Assembly (NCBI RefSeq): GCF_016765615.1
Contig: NZ_JAESWA010000004.1
Coordinates: 56,043-120,042 of the forward strand
Length of the DNA stretch: 64,000 bases
Direction of reading: 5' to 3'
Origin: Clostridium paridis
GTDB taxonomy: Bacteria > Bacillota > Clostridia > Clostridiales > Clostridiaceae
Position 1 is the stretch's first letter. Every line of letters begins with the position of its first letter. Positions 18,164 to 27,477 of this stretch are shown here, in pieces. The notes beneath the pieces are model-generated. The model was not told where the DNA came from, did not search any database, and saw only the letters and a list, made by a program, of their open reading frames with translations. A program made the position numbers and the translations under genes.

Positions 18164-18862
18164 TTAGTTCCCCTCCAACTTGTACCCTATTCCCCACAAC
18201 GTTTTTATATACTTAGGTTTTGATGGATCATCTTCTATTTTTTCTCTAAGCCTTCTCATATGAACATTAATAACATTCTCATCACCAAAATAGTCATCAT
18301 TCCAAACGAAACTATATATTTGTGCTTTTGTAAAAACTCTATTGGGATTCTTAATAAATAACTTGAGTATCTCAAATTCCTTTGATGTTAACTGAATAGA
18401 CTCTCCATTTTTCGTAACTAAAAAGTTTTCAAAGTTTATTGTAAGCTCTCCAAGCTTCACAATGTTGTCATCTTCTTTATTTGTAGTAGACGAATATTTT
18501 GTTGCACGTCTAATAGAAGCCTTAATTCTAGCCGAAATCTCAATCATAGAGAAAGGTTTTGCTATATAATCATCTGCCCCTAATCCCAATCCTATGGCTT
18601 TATCTACATCTGTGTCTTTTGCAGACATAATTAAAATTGGAACTGAACTTTTTTCTCTAATTATTTTCATAGTTTCCATTCCGTCTAATTTAGGCATCAT
18701 TAAATCCAAAATAACTAAATCATAACTATCCCTTAAAAATTTAGTTATTCCCTCTTCTCCATCATAAGCAGTATCTATATTAAACCCCTCTTTAGTCAAA
18801 TAATTTTTAACCATATCACTAATGGATCTATCATCTTCAATAATTAATATTTTATTATTCAT
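18164..18862 (-). CDS. OmpR/PhoB-family response regulator
   Basis: A 232-residue regulator. The receiver domain has EDD near residue 9, the phosphoacceptor Asp in VILDLMMPKLDG, and Lys in YIAKPFSMIE. The C-terminal winged helix carries TSKEFEILKLFIKNPNRVF and VINVHMRRLREKIE, typical of the family. It is the first gene of the pair with the kinase and probably controls the downstream ABC transporter. GGTGAG lies immediately before the ATG. Confidence 0.92.
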   Translation of the reverse strand: MNNKILIIEDDRSISDMVKNYLTKEGFNIDTAYDGEEGITKFLRDSYDLVILDLMMPKLDGMETMKIIREKSSVPILIMSAKDTDVDKAIGLGLGADDYIAKPFSMIEISARIKASIRRATKYSSTTNKEDDNIVKLGELTINFENFLVTKNGESIQLTSKEFEILKLFIKNPNRVFTKAQIYSFVWNDDYFGDENVINVHMRRLREKIEDDPSKPKYIKTLWGIGYKLEGN

Positions 18863-18894
18863 ATCTCACCATACCCCGCTTTATATTTATAGTT

Positions 18895-19284
18895 TCAGTT
18901 TAGTTTTTTCTTAAATGCAATGTCAAAAAAACATATCCCTAGTGTTAATGAAATTGATATGGAGAAAGATCTAAAACTATCAAATTTTTCTGGTCTAAAA
19001 AAATAATCGATAGCGCAAGATGTCCCACCCAAAATCACAGCCATAACTATAAATTTGATAAATCTTTTTCTTATTTCTCTTAATTTTAAACTCCTAATAT
19101 TCATTAATGTTTTTATAATTAAATAAAAAACCATAACAAATAAATAAACTGAATATCCTATTACAATTATAATTGCACTTTTACTCTCTATATTTTTACT
19201 GATTACCACAATAGTAGCCACTGACCATATTATAAATACTATATACATTAATTTAATAATATTTTCCGATTTTATATTTTTCAA
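18895..19284 (-). CDS. Small membrane protein, unknown function
   Basis: A 129-residue protein with four hydrophobic segments (about 10-28, 34-57, 70-87, 105-122) and a basic loop LRSLKLREIRKRF between the second and third. The start is TTG ending at 19284, chosen because GGAGGG lies 8 nt upstream. It precedes the response regulator by 32 nt and is probably in the same operon, which suggests a link to envelope-stress sensing. I do not recognise a family. Confidence 0.65.
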   Translation of the reverse strand: MKNIKSENIIKLMYIVFIIWSVATIVVISKNIESKSAIIIVIGYSVYLFVMVFYLIIKTLMNIRSLKLREIRKRFIKFIVMAVILGGTSCAIDYFFRPEKFDSFRSFSISISLTLGICFFDIAFKKKLN

Positions 19285-19390
19285 ATTTTGCCCTCCTATT
19301 TAAGTATAGTAGCTATATTTTAACTTATGTAAATTGTACCATATAATTACTTATTTTTAGATATATTTATTTAACCTTATGATAAAATAA

Positions 19391-19415
19391 GAGCCTCGCA
19401 TTTACTGCAAGGCTC
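19391..19415 (-). terminator. Terminator of the first KimA-like gene
   Basis: GAGCCTCGCA pairs with TGCAAGGCTC (one wobble) across a 5-nt loop and is followed on the minus strand by TTATTTTA. Confidence 0.8.
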
Positions 19416-19431
19416 TCTACATAATATATTA

Positions 19432-21312
19432 TTAATTATCATTATCCAATTCACAAACATCATCTTCTGTTAAATGGTATGGGCATGTTGAAACATTTAT
19501 TTTCTTCTTTCTAAGAAGTGTTTCTCTTAAGAAGAATCCTGTATGATTATGAAGTACTCCTCCCCACCATTCATGAGTTTCAAACTCAGGCAATATTACA
19601 GTAACTTTTTCATTGTCTGTAGTTGCATCTGCAATTTGATTTATATATTGAATTAAAGGAGTAACTACTGCTCTATATGGGGAATACTTCGCAACCAAAA
19701 TAATATCAGTATCTAACAAAGCCCATCTAGCTTTCAATTTTTCTAAAGCATCTTTATTAGTTGATATATGTATAGCTATTACATGTGGACTTATGCTTTG
19801 AGCATACTGAAGTGCTGTCAATGTTGCTTTATTTAAGCTTGCAAGCGGTACTATAACTATATGATCGAATTTTACTTTAAGATCATAATTTTTAAGTGAA
19901 TTATTGTTTAATCTTAATCTACATGCAACACGATCATAATGATTATGTATGCTTATCATAACATATACAACAATAGGTAGTGCTAAGATAATTATCCAAG
20001 CTCCTAAGAAGAATTTAACGCAAACTATAACACCAGTTGTAACTAAAGTAATAAAAGCTCCAAATCCATTAATAATTGCACGAGAACGCCAGCCAGCTTC
20101 CTTACTCTTCATCCAGTGAATAACCATTCCTGATTGAGCTAAAGTGAATGATAAAAATACTCCAACTGAATACAACGGAATTAACAAATGAACATCAGCT
20201 TTAAAAGCTACAACAAGGAAACATGCTACAAATGAAAGTGCAATAATTCCAGCTGAAAAACTTAATCTTTTTCCTTTAATAGTAAATTGTCTTGGGGCAT
20301 ATCCATCTTTACCTACAACATACATAAGCATAGGAAATCCAGTAAATGCAGTATTACAAGCCATAAGTAAAATTATAGCTGTACTAAATTGTATAACATA
20401 AAACATTGGTCCATAGTTAAATACACCATATGCTAATTGAGCTATTACAGTTGGACCTCCATCTTTAGGTACAACTTCATAAAATCTTGCAAGTATTGAA
20501 CTTCCACCAAATATAAATAATATCAATCCAGTAAGTAGTACCATTACTATCTTAGCATTTTTTTGAGCTGGTTCTTTAAAATTTGGTACAGAGTTACTTA
20601 CTGCTTCTAATCCTGTAAGTGCAGAACATCCTGAAGCAAAGGCCTTCATAATTAGGAATATACTTAAACTTCCCATTCCCTTTGTAACCTCAGGATCTAT
20701 TACTAATTGATGCGGCTCTATATGTAAAACAAGATATTTAAATAATCCATATAAAATCATGAAAATCATACTTATAATAAAAATATATGTAGGGATACTA
20801 AATATCTTTGAAGATTCACTAATTCCTCTTAAGTTCATGATGGTTAAAACTATAATTAATGAGATTACAATTAAAACCTTATGTTCATTTAATTCTGAAA
20901 ATGCTGAGGTTATAGCAGCAACGCTTGCACTGGCACTAACTGCGACTGTAAGTATATAGTCAATTAGCAGTGCAGCTCCAGCAATTAATGCAGCTTTTGA
21001 TCCGAGATTTTCCTTAGCAACTATATATGCTCCTCCTCCATGAGGATAAGCTCTTATAATTTGTATATAAGATATAGTTAAGATTAACAATAATCCAACA
21101 ATCATAAAAGAAGTCCAGGTAAGCCAGCTATATGCCATCGCTCCAATAATTGGTACCAAAACCAATAAAATTTCTTCTGCAGCATATGCTACTGATGAAA
21201 CTGCATCACTTGCCATTATTGCAAGTCCAAAAGGAACATTATACTTTTCCTGGGCACTCTGCTCATTGGCCAATGGCTCCCCTATAAGTACGTTCATAAA
21301 TTTTTCAAGCAT
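19432..21312 (-). CDS. KimA/YdaO-type APC permease, paralogue 1
   Basis: A 626-residue APC-superfamily permease with about 12 helices and a cytosolic C-terminal domain of roughly 150 residues. The N-terminus (FGLAIMASDAVSSVAYAAEE, then SYIQIIRAYPHGGGAY) matches the KimA/YdaO family, whose founding member is a high-affinity K+ importer inhibited by c-di-AMP at its C-terminal domain. The C-terminal part here (HIVIVPLASLNKATL to HNHTGFFLRETLL) looks like that USP-like domain. It is close to two paralogues at 27.5 and 29.6 kb. A GGGGGT ribosome site precedes the ATG, and a TGTCAA (TTGACA on the minus strand) at 21468 may be a -35 box. No c-di-AMP riboswitch is seen upstream. The substrate (K+ or an amino acid) is inferred. 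Confidence 0.85.
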   Translation of the reverse strand: MLEKFMNVLIGEPLANEQSAQEKYNVPFGLAIMASDAVSSVAYAAEEILLVLVPIIGAMAYSWLTWTSFMIVGLLLILTISYIQIIRAYPHGGGAYIVAKENLGSKAALIAGAALLIDYILTVAVSASASVAAITSAFSELNEHKVLIVISLIIVLTIMNLRGISESSKIFSIPTYIFIISMIFMILYGLFKYLVLHIEPHQLVIDPEVTKGMGSLSIFLIMKAFASGCSALTGLEAVSNSVPNFKEPAQKNAKIVMVLLTGLILFIFGGSSILARFYEVVPKDGGPTVIAQLAYGVFNYGPMFYVIQFSTAIILLMACNTAFTGFPMLMYVVGKDGYAPRQFTIKGKRLSFSAGIIALSFVACFLVVAFKADVHLLIPLYSVGVFLSFTLAQSGMVIHWMKSKEAGWRSRAIINGFGAFITLVTTGVIVCVKFFLGAWIIILALPIVVYVMISIHNHYDRVACRLRLNNNSLKNYDLKVKFDHIVIVPLASLNKATLTALQYAQSISPHVIAIHISTNKDALEKLKARWALLDTDIILVAKYSPYRAVVTPLIQYINQIADATTDNEKVTVILPEFETHEWWGGVLHNHTGFFLRETLLRKKKINVSTCPYHLTEDDVCELDNDN

Positions 21313-21583
21313 TTTATAATACCCCCATTAGTACTTGATATTTTACTTAAAAATATGCTTTTATTTAGTTATTCTTAAAATTTATGTACCATCAAACATA
21401 AATATAAATTTACCAAAGTTTATTTTAACATAAATTATTTAAAATCAAAGTACTTGTTCACATTGTTGTCAAAAGTTTAAAGTTTATTCACAAATGACAC
21501 AATAAATATATAAAACTCCCTTTGTTTCTTTCTATCCAAGAAGGTTTTATTTTAAAAACTATCTTTATCTATTGATTATATAG

Positions 21584-22378
21584 TTATAAAGATTCAAAAT
21601 AGCATTTTCTTTTATTATATCTAGAAATATACTTAAAACCATTTTCTTTTAAAAGCTCATAAACCAAGCTTATACCTTCACCAACTCTATCAAAGCTATG
21701 TGCATCGGATCCAACCGTAATTATCTCTCCACCTAACTCTCTATACCTTCTTACTATTTCTAGTTTAGGCATGTATTCTTTTCGGTTCTTTAGAATAGAA
21801 GTATTAATCTCTATCCCCTTCCCCCTTTCGATTACTCGCTTAAGTATACTATCAATTAAGTCAACATAATTTCTATATTCATATTTTCCATACTTATTCC
21901 ATGCATATCTTTGTACTAAATCTAAATGCCCCATAACATCATAATTGCTTTTATCTGCCACCTCGTATAATTCTTTAAAGTAATCTTCATATACCTTTTT
22001 CACGTCATACTTTTCTAGATAGCCAATAACTCCAATATTATCAATCCTATGTAGAGAACCTATTATAAAATCTATATCTTTATCTTTTATATACTCCTCC
22101 ACTTCTTTTATATATTTATGTCCTTCTCCAATTTCCAAGCCAATTTTCATTGATAAACCTGAATCTTCTTGTCCATTATACTTATTAATTTCTCCTATAT
22201 AGTCATCATATTTTAAATAACCATAACTACTATCATTTTCATTCATGCTTATATGCTCAGTTAGACATATCTCACTTAAATAGGTTTCCTTTGCCTTTTT
22301 ATATATATTTTCAATTGCTTCTTTAGAATCTGGGGAAAAGCTTGAATGCAAGTGATAATCTCCATAGTACTTTTTCAT
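21584..22378 (-). CDS. PHP-domain phosphatase, histidinol-phosphatase (HisJ) family
   Basis: A 264-residue PHP-fold protein. Metal-binding motifs are YHLHSSFS at the N-terminus, TEHIS, GLEIGEGHKY, GSLHR, MGHLDLVQRY and the C-terminal GSDAHSFDRVGEG. This is the order found in HisJ/HisK histidinol-phosphate phosphatases, the last-but-one steps of histidine synthesis. No other his gene is nearby, so the physiological substrate could be another phosphoester. GAAGGAG precedes the ATG. Confidence 0.85.
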   Translation of the reverse strand: MKKYYGDYHLHSSFSPDSKEAIENIYKKAKETYLSEICLTEHISMNENDSSYGYLKYDDYIGEINKYNGQEDSGLSMKIGLEIGEGHKYIKEVEEYIKDKDIDFIIGSLHRIDNIGVIGYLEKYDVKKVYEDYFKELYEVADKSNYDVMGHLDLVQRYAWNKYGKYEYRNYVDLIDSILKRVIERGKGIEINTSILKNRKEYMPKLEIVRRYRELGGEIITVGSDAHSFDRVGEGISLVYELLKENGFKYISRYNKRKCYFESL

Positions 22379-22489
22379 TCTTTTTTCTCCTTCTTATGTT
22401 TTTTTCTATTGTTATTATTCTATTATAAATCTATTTTAGATTTTGTTAAAGTTGTCTAGTTATATGGGATAACTTGGATAAGAACTTTT

Positions 22490-22520
22490 CGTATATTTAC
22501 ACGGCTATATTAAAATACTA
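22490..22520 (+). promoter_or_regulatory. Candidate forespore (sigma-G type) promoter of the ger operon
   Basis: CGTATA at 22490-22495 and AATACTA at 22514-22520 are separated by 18 nt and lie about 35 nt before the first ger gene. They resemble the sigma-G elements (GCATA-type -35, CATACTA -10). Germinant-receptor operons are known to be sigma-G dependent. This is a match by eye only. Confidence 0.4.
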
Positions 22521-22552
22521 AATATTGTTTAACAGATTTAAAATTAGAGATT

Positions 22553-24049
22553 TTGGAGGTGATTATTACGACAGATAATCAAAAAAATAATACGTTAACA
22601 AGTAGCATTGATAATAATATTAAGATATTTAAACAAATTTTTTCTACCGATGTTAATGATGACTTTACAATAAAATATCTCCAAATAAAATCCTTAATGA
22701 GAAAAGGTGCTGTGTTATTTATCGATCCATTAGTTGATAAACAAAGAATAAATGATCATATCATTTCTCCTCTTTTATTTACAATGCTTGATAACATTTC
22801 AGGTAATATAGGTACAATTTTAGTTGAACAAGTACTTTCACTTAAGGACACCAAAAACACTAATGATATCAATACTATAATAGACGAAGTATTAAGTGGA
22901 AATACGATTTTACTTATCGATAAATGCAATACAGCTATAATTCTTAATACTGATAATTTTCAACATCGTGCAATTGAAAAACCAACAAATGAAAACACCT
23001 TAAAAGGTCCTAAGGAAGCCTTTACAGAATGGGGGGAAGGAAATAGATCCTTAATTAGAAAATCCTTAAAAACTCCCACTCTTGTTACAGAGACGCTTTC
23101 AATTGGTAAAGATAAACATAGAGCTGTTTCATTAATGTATTTAAATAATTTAGTTAATTCTGAGCTATTAAGTAAGGTGAAAGAAAGAATATACTCCATA
23201 AATAATGAAGACATTGATAGAATTGTTATGCTAGAACAATGGATTGAAGATAGACCTTATTCACTAATTCCAACTACCTTTACAACTGAACGGCCAGATA
23301 GAGTATGTTACTTTTTGAAAGAAGGTCATATTGCACTTTTAATGGATTCTTCTTCAAATGTCATCATTGTCCCAGTAACTTTTTGGACCTTTTTTCATAC
23401 TGCAGACGATATGTATCAAAGGTGGCTTTTTGGCAACTTTCTTAGAATTATACGAGTAGTTGCTATTTTTATAGCCATAATGCTTCCTGGACTTTATATA
23501 GCCGTAACTAATTTTCATACAGATATAATTCCTACAGATTTAGTTATTGCCGTAGCTGCAAGTAGAGAAAAACTTCCTTTTCCAGCTTTAGTTGAAATAC
23601 TTCTAATGGAGATGAGCTTTGAACTCATTAGAGAAGCTGGTGTAAGAATTCCTACTGCTGTAGGTCCAACCATAGGTATAGTTGGTGCATTAATATTAGG
23701 TCAAGCAGCAGTTGAAGCCAATATCGTAAGTCCTATATTAGTTATTGTCGTTGCACTTACTGGATTATCCTCTTTTGCTATTCCAGAACAATCCATAGGC
23801 TTTATAGCAAGAATAAGTAGATTCATCTTTTTATTTGCAGGAACTCTAGGTGGTTTCTTTGGAATAGGAATAGTTTTGACGGCTGCTATTGCATATACAA
23901 GTGTAGTTGAATCCTTTGGTGTCCCCTATTTTTCACCAAAAGCTCCCCACTACCCCTCTTCAAGGGACTTCTTTACAAGAAGGCCAATATTTAAACTAAA
24001 CAAACAACCAATGAATCTAGAACCTCAAGATTCTAGTAAAAATGAGTAG
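22553..24049 (+). CDS. Germinant receptor subunit A (GerAA/GerKA family)
   Basis: A 498-residue subunit A of a spore germinant receptor, located in the inner spore membrane. It has a hydrophilic N-terminal region of about 290 residues (KYLQIKSLMRKGAVLFIDPLVDK, then EQWIEDRPYSLIPT) followed by about five helices. The highly conserved core PFPALVEILLMEMSFE and RIPTAVGPTIGIVGALILG is present. The start is unclear: the frame opens with TTG at 22553, which overlaps GGAGG at 22555-22559, and the only codons properly spaced after that site are ATT or ACG, so a rare start codon is possible. It heads an A-B-C-D operon. Confidence 0.9.
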   Translation: MEVIITTDNQKNNTLTSSIDNNIKIFKQIFSTDVNDDFTIKYLQIKSLMRKGAVLFIDPLVDKQRINDHIISPLLFTMLDNISGNIGTILVEQVLSLKDTKNTNDINTIIDEVLSGNTILLIDKCNTAIILNTDNFQHRAIEKPTNENTLKGPKEAFTEWGEGNRSLIRKSLKTPTLVTETLSIGKDKHRAVSLMYLNNLVNSELLSKVKERIYSINNEDIDRIVMLEQWIEDRPYSLIPTTFTTERPDRVCYFLKEGHIALLMDSSSNVIIVPVTFWTFFHTADDMYQRWLFGNFLRIIRVVAIFIAIMLPGLYIAVTNFHTDIIPTDLVIAVAASREKLPFPALVEILLMEMSFELIREAGVRIPTAVGPTIGIVGALILGQAAVEANIVSPILVIVVALTGLSSFAIPEQSIGFIARISRFIFLFAGTLGGFFGIGIVLTAAIAYTSVVESFGVPYFSPKAPHYPSSRDFFTRRPIFKLNKQPMNLEPQDSSKNE

Positions 24050-24105
24050 TACAAATAGCCTAGAGACTAATCAATATAACTAATAATTGGTGGGTGAAAA
24101 ATTAT

Positions 24106-25200
24106 ATGTTTAAGAATTCTGATAGCAAAATAGGAACTAAAGAAACAATTACTTTAATCACTATTTTATTGTTTACAAATACTTTTGACAATACTCCTTC
24201 CTTTATATTTAAAGATGCAAAGAATGCTGGGTGGCTTGTTCCTATTATTTCGGCAGTAATCATACTAATTCCAATACTTTGCACATTAAATCTATTAAAA
24301 AAATTTAAAGATAAAGGATTAATTGAGATAATTTATATGCTTACAGGAAAATATTTTGGTTTTATTTTGATACTCCTCCTTATAGTATTAAATATTTTCT
24401 TTTTAATCGGAAACATAAGAGATAATTGTAGTACCATAAGTACATTATTTTTCCCGAAAACTAGTACTGAAATTTTAGTTTTTACTCTAATTGGAGCAAG
24501 TTGTTATGTAGCATCCTTAGGGCTAAAAGCAAGTGCAAGAACTGCTTTTCTTTTTCTATTTTATTTTGTAATAAATTTATTGTTAATTTTAATTTTTTCT
24601 AAACATCTTATAATCCCAGCTTTTTTATTTCCTTTAGCTGGTGGTGGAATAAAAAGCATTTTTAAAGCCTCACTCTTAAATGTACCTATATTTCAAGTTA
24701 TTATATTGTTATCTATCTGTTTTCCTATGTTTAAAAATCATAAATGCTTTAAAAAATCTAGTTTATTTTCATTATTAATATCCTGTATTCTTATAGCTGT
24801 TATATTTATAATTATTCAAATGACATTTGATTACCCTGCTACAAGCATCATCGCACTTCCTTTTTTTACTTTTGTAAGGCTAATTAATATCACAAGATTT
24901 TTAAGTAATTTAGAAGCACTACTATTTCTTCCTTCAGTAATAATATTAGTTTTATATTATTCTGTATATCTTTATCTAGTAACTGCAATGTTTACGAATT
25001 TACTTAAACTAAAAAAAGTTGAACCCTTTATTTTACCTGTTACCGCTTTAATAGCTATACTATGTTTAATTCCAGAAAACTCCATAAAAATATCACTATT
25101 AATACACATGTATTTATTACCTATACTATCCACTTTTATTATTATACTTCCGATAACATTATCAATTATTGCACAATGGAAAGGGGCTTATAATAAATGA
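24106..25200 (+). CDS. Germinant receptor subunit B (GerAB/GerKB family permease-like)
   Basis: A subunit B of about 364 residues with ten hydrophobic segments, an APC-related fold thought to bind the germinant. It begins MFKNSDSKIGTKETITLI, the usual polar N-terminus before helix 1. I prefer the ATG at 24106, with GGTGGGTGA upstream, over a GTG at 24094. The end overlaps the subunit C start by 4 nt (ATGA), showing tight coupling. Confidence 0.88.
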   Translation: MFKNSDSKIGTKETITLITILLFTNTFDNTPSFIFKDAKNAGWLVPIISAVIILIPILCTLNLLKKFKDKGLIEIIYMLTGKYFGFILILLLIVLNIFFLIGNIRDNCSTISTLFFPKTSTEILVFTLIGASCYVASLGLKASARTAFLFLFYFVINLLLILIFSKHLIIPAFLFPLAGGGIKSIFKASLLNVPIFQVIILLSICFPMFKNHKCFKKSSLFSLLISCILIAVIFIIIQMTFDYPATSIIALPFFTFVRLINITRFLSNLEALLFLPSVIILVLYYSVYLYLVTAMFTNLLKLKKVEPFILPVTALIAILCLIPENSIKISLLIHMYLLPILSTFIIILPITLSIIAQWKGAYNK

Positions 25201-26453
25201 AAATGAAATATATATCTATCTTTCTTCTATTTTTTATGACATTGTCTTCTATATCTGGTTGTGTGGATAGAACAGAATTAGAGGAACAAGCTTATGTATC
25301 TGCAATAGGTCTAGATAAAGGAACGGAAGATAGATTAAGCATAACTTACCAGATTACAAATGTAAGACATGGGGCTAAAACCGAAACTGATACAGGTCCT
25401 AAAAATGAAACTATTACATTTGAAGCTCCTGATTTCATTTCAGCTCGTCATCTTGCAAACACGGTTATATCAAGAAGAATAACACTAACTCATGCAAAAA
25501 TTCTAATTATTGGAGAGGAATTTGCACGTGACCCTGACTTTTTTCACCAATTAGAAGCCGCACTTCGTGAAAACCAACTAAAAAGAGGTATGAATATACT
25601 TGTATCTAAAGAAACTGCTTCGGAATTTTTGCGTGCTAATGATCCTAAAGTTGAAAATAGAACCAGTAAATATTTCGATTTTATGTACGATAGGTGGAAG
25701 GATACTGGTTATGTTCCGGAATCTGACTTAAATAAATTCATGCAAAGAACAGAAGGAAAGTCTAGCTTATATTTAGCGGTATATCTTTCAGCTACAAAAA
25801 ACACTCCAAAGCATATATATAAATCCCCTGACACATTAGGTAATGAAGCGGATTATCTGCCAGGTGAAATTGATATTGAGGGCGGTAACCCGACTCAAAT
25901 GATAGGTTCAGCTGTCTTTAAAGATGGTAAAATGATAGGGGTTTTAACTGGAAATGAAAACCGTATCAACGTGATATTAAGACCTTCTTTAAGTGTTAGA
26001 AGCATGATATTTACATTTGAAGATCCATTAGATAAAGATTATAAAGTTACAGCAAGAATTTTGCAGTATAAAAAAAACAAATATCATTTTAATATTAAAG
26101 GTACTTATCCTGAAGTTGAAGTAACAATCCCATTAAAAGTAGAAATTCTTGCAATTCCAAGCTTTACAAAATATGTAGAAGACCTTGAGAAACAAGAAAT
26201 ACTAAAACATTCTATGGAAGATCAATTAAAAGTTGCTTCATATAAATTAGTAAGAAAAACTCAGCAAGAATTTAAAGGTGAACCCTTCTTATGGGGATCG
26301 CAAGTTTTAAGGCCAAAATTTTTCACATATGAGGAATATAAGAATTACAATTGGTCTGATAAATATCCTAATGCCAAGGTAAATATTGATTATAAAATTG
26401 ACCTTTTAGGATTTGGTAAACAAATGAATCCTCCAGAAAAAAATAATAAATAA
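25197..26453 (+). CDS. Germinant receptor subunit C, lipoprotein (GerAC/GerKC family)
   Basis: A 418-residue subunit C. The signal peptide ends in a lipobox, SISGC, so the Cys near residue 22 should be lipidated and tether the protein to the inner membrane. Conserved family segments include DRTELEEQAYVSAIGLDKG, TLTHAKILIIGEEFARD and a C-terminal YKIDLLGFG. Length and order fit the family. It overlaps subunit B and is followed 15 nt later by a small membrane-protein gene. Confidence 0.9.
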   Translation: MKMKYISIFLLFFMTLSSISGCVDRTELEEQAYVSAIGLDKGTEDRLSITYQITNVRHGAKTETDTGPKNETITFEAPDFISARHLANTVISRRITLTHAKILIIGEEFARDPDFFHQLEAALRENQLKRGMNILVSKETASEFLRANDPKVENRTSKYFDFMYDRWKDTGYVPESDLNKFMQRTEGKSSLYLAVYLSATKNTPKHIYKSPDTLGNEADYLPGEIDIEGGNPTQMIGSAVFKDGKMIGVLTGNENRINVILRPSLSVRSMIFTFEDPLDKDYKVTARILQYKKNKYHFNIKGTYPEVEVTIPLKVEILAIPSFTKYVEDLEKQEILKHSMEDQLKVASYKLVRKTQQEFKGEPFLWGSQVLRPKFFTYEEYKNYNWSDKYPNAKVNIDYKIDLLGFGKQMNPPEKNNK

Positions 26454-26468
26454 TAAAGGATGATATAT

Positions 26469-26627
26469 ATGCACTTATTAATCATGATTTTATATATTTT
26501 TATATCATTATACACATTTAAACTTTCATTCAAAACATGGAAAGATGGGAATAAATTTGCTAGTGTCAATATCTTCATTTTAGCAGTTATACTTCCCCCT
26601 CTTTGCATTTATGTTGAGTTCTTTTAA
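26469..26627 (+). CDS. Small two-helix membrane protein, ger-operon 'D' type
   Basis: A 52-residue protein read directly from the sequence. An N-terminal hydrophobic helix (MHLLIMILYIFISLY) and a second one (VNIFILAVILPPLCIYV) are joined by a basic polar loop with KTWKDGNKF. AAAGGATG lies 8 nt before the ATG and the gene follows subunit C by 15 nt, so it is the fourth gene of the operon. Small two-helix D proteins linked to germinant receptors are known in Bacillus and modulate germination; sequence equivalence here is inferred from size, topology and position. Confidence 0.7.
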   Translation: MHLLIMILYIFISLYTFKLSFKTWKDGNKFASVNIFILAVILPPLCIYVEFF

Positions 26628-26866
26628 TTAATATAGACAATTCTTATTCATATGTTTTACTTATACTGTATCTGTTTTTCTAATGAAGCATAAGTAATAA
26701 TCTACTCTCCCAAACAATATATTGAGAATGAAAGACCGTTAATTTTATATCAAAATACTTATTAGAGGGTTTTAAGTTCAATTAGTAATTTATTTATGTA
26801 AGAGTAAATTAAGTTTCCTATAAAAAACCCTATACATAAATCAAATTAAATAAAGGGGAGATATTA

Positions 26867-27421
26867 ATGAAAAAATTTTTAGGAATCGTTCTTACTTTAG
26901 GTATTGTTGCTTCACTTGTAGGTTGTGGAAATAAAACTGAAACCACTACTGCAGCTAAGGTAGACACAAGCAACATAAAGATGGGAAGAGTTGAGTATGC
27001 TGCCCATGGGACAAAATGTTTCACAGTTGCAGTAGTAGCTGTATCTGGAGATACTATAGTTGGTGCATCTATTGATGACTATCAATTTATGGGAAAGGAT
27101 GTTGCAAAAGGAGTTCCAAATTCTGATAAAGATTTTGGACTTCAGGGTTATAAAGATCCAAACATGGTTTTAGCATCAAAAAAAGCTAATGCAAAATATT
27201 ATAGTGACTTAATGAAAGAAGAAGCGAAGGCAACAAAACCACTTGATGAATCTTATGCTGCTATTGAAAAATATGTAACTGGAAAAACTGTTGCTGATTT
27301 AGAAAAAACCTTAAATGATAATGATGCTAAGAAAATGGTAGATGCAGTAAGCGGAGCTACTCTTCAAGATACAAAAGGATATGTTACTGCTCTAGTTGAA
27401 GCTGCAAAAACTGCTAAATAA
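26867..27421 (+). CDS. FMN-binding domain lipoprotein
   Basis: A 184-residue secreted lipoprotein. The signal peptide ends with SLVGC, placing the lipidated Cys at residue 20. The C-terminal FMN-binding domain carries the flavinylation motif SGAT (Thr165) in VDAVSGATLQDTKGY, the site where ApbE attaches FMN covalently in Rnf/Nqr subunits and in extracellular electron-transfer lipoproteins such as PplA. No apbE is visible in the window. It has its own GGGGAG ribosome site and a terminator, so it is monocistronic. The role as an extracellular redox carrier is inferred. Confidence 0.8.
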   Translation: MKKFLGIVLTLGIVASLVGCGNKTETTTAAKVDTSNIKMGRVEYAAHGTKCFTVAVVAVSGDTIVGASIDDYQFMGKDVAKGVPNSDKDFGLQGYKDPNMVLASKKANAKYYSDLMKEEAKATKPLDESYAAIEKYVTGKTVADLEKTLNDNDAKKMVDAVSGATLQDTKGYVTALVEAAKTAK

Positions 27422-27430
27422 AAAATTTAA

Positions 27431-27471
27431 GGACTATAGTATATTGGATATTTTCAAATATACTATAGTCC
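27431..27471. terminator. Bidirectional terminator
   Basis: GGACTATAGTATATT pairs perfectly with AATATACTATAGTCC across an 11-nt loop between the converging lipoprotein and second KimA-like genes. Confidence 0.85.
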
Positions 27472-27477
27472 TATTTC

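Noticed and set aside
21313..21583. c-di-AMP (ydaO) riboswitch before the KimA-like genes
   Set aside because: This would be expected for some family members, but the upstream regions are A/T-rich and lack the G-rich conserved blocks of that riboswitch.
26628..26866. AGGGTTTT...AAAACCCT pairing in the leader of the FMN lipoprotein gene as a riboswitch
   Set aside because: Only 8 bp pair across more than 50 nt, with no conserved riboswitch motif that I recognise.
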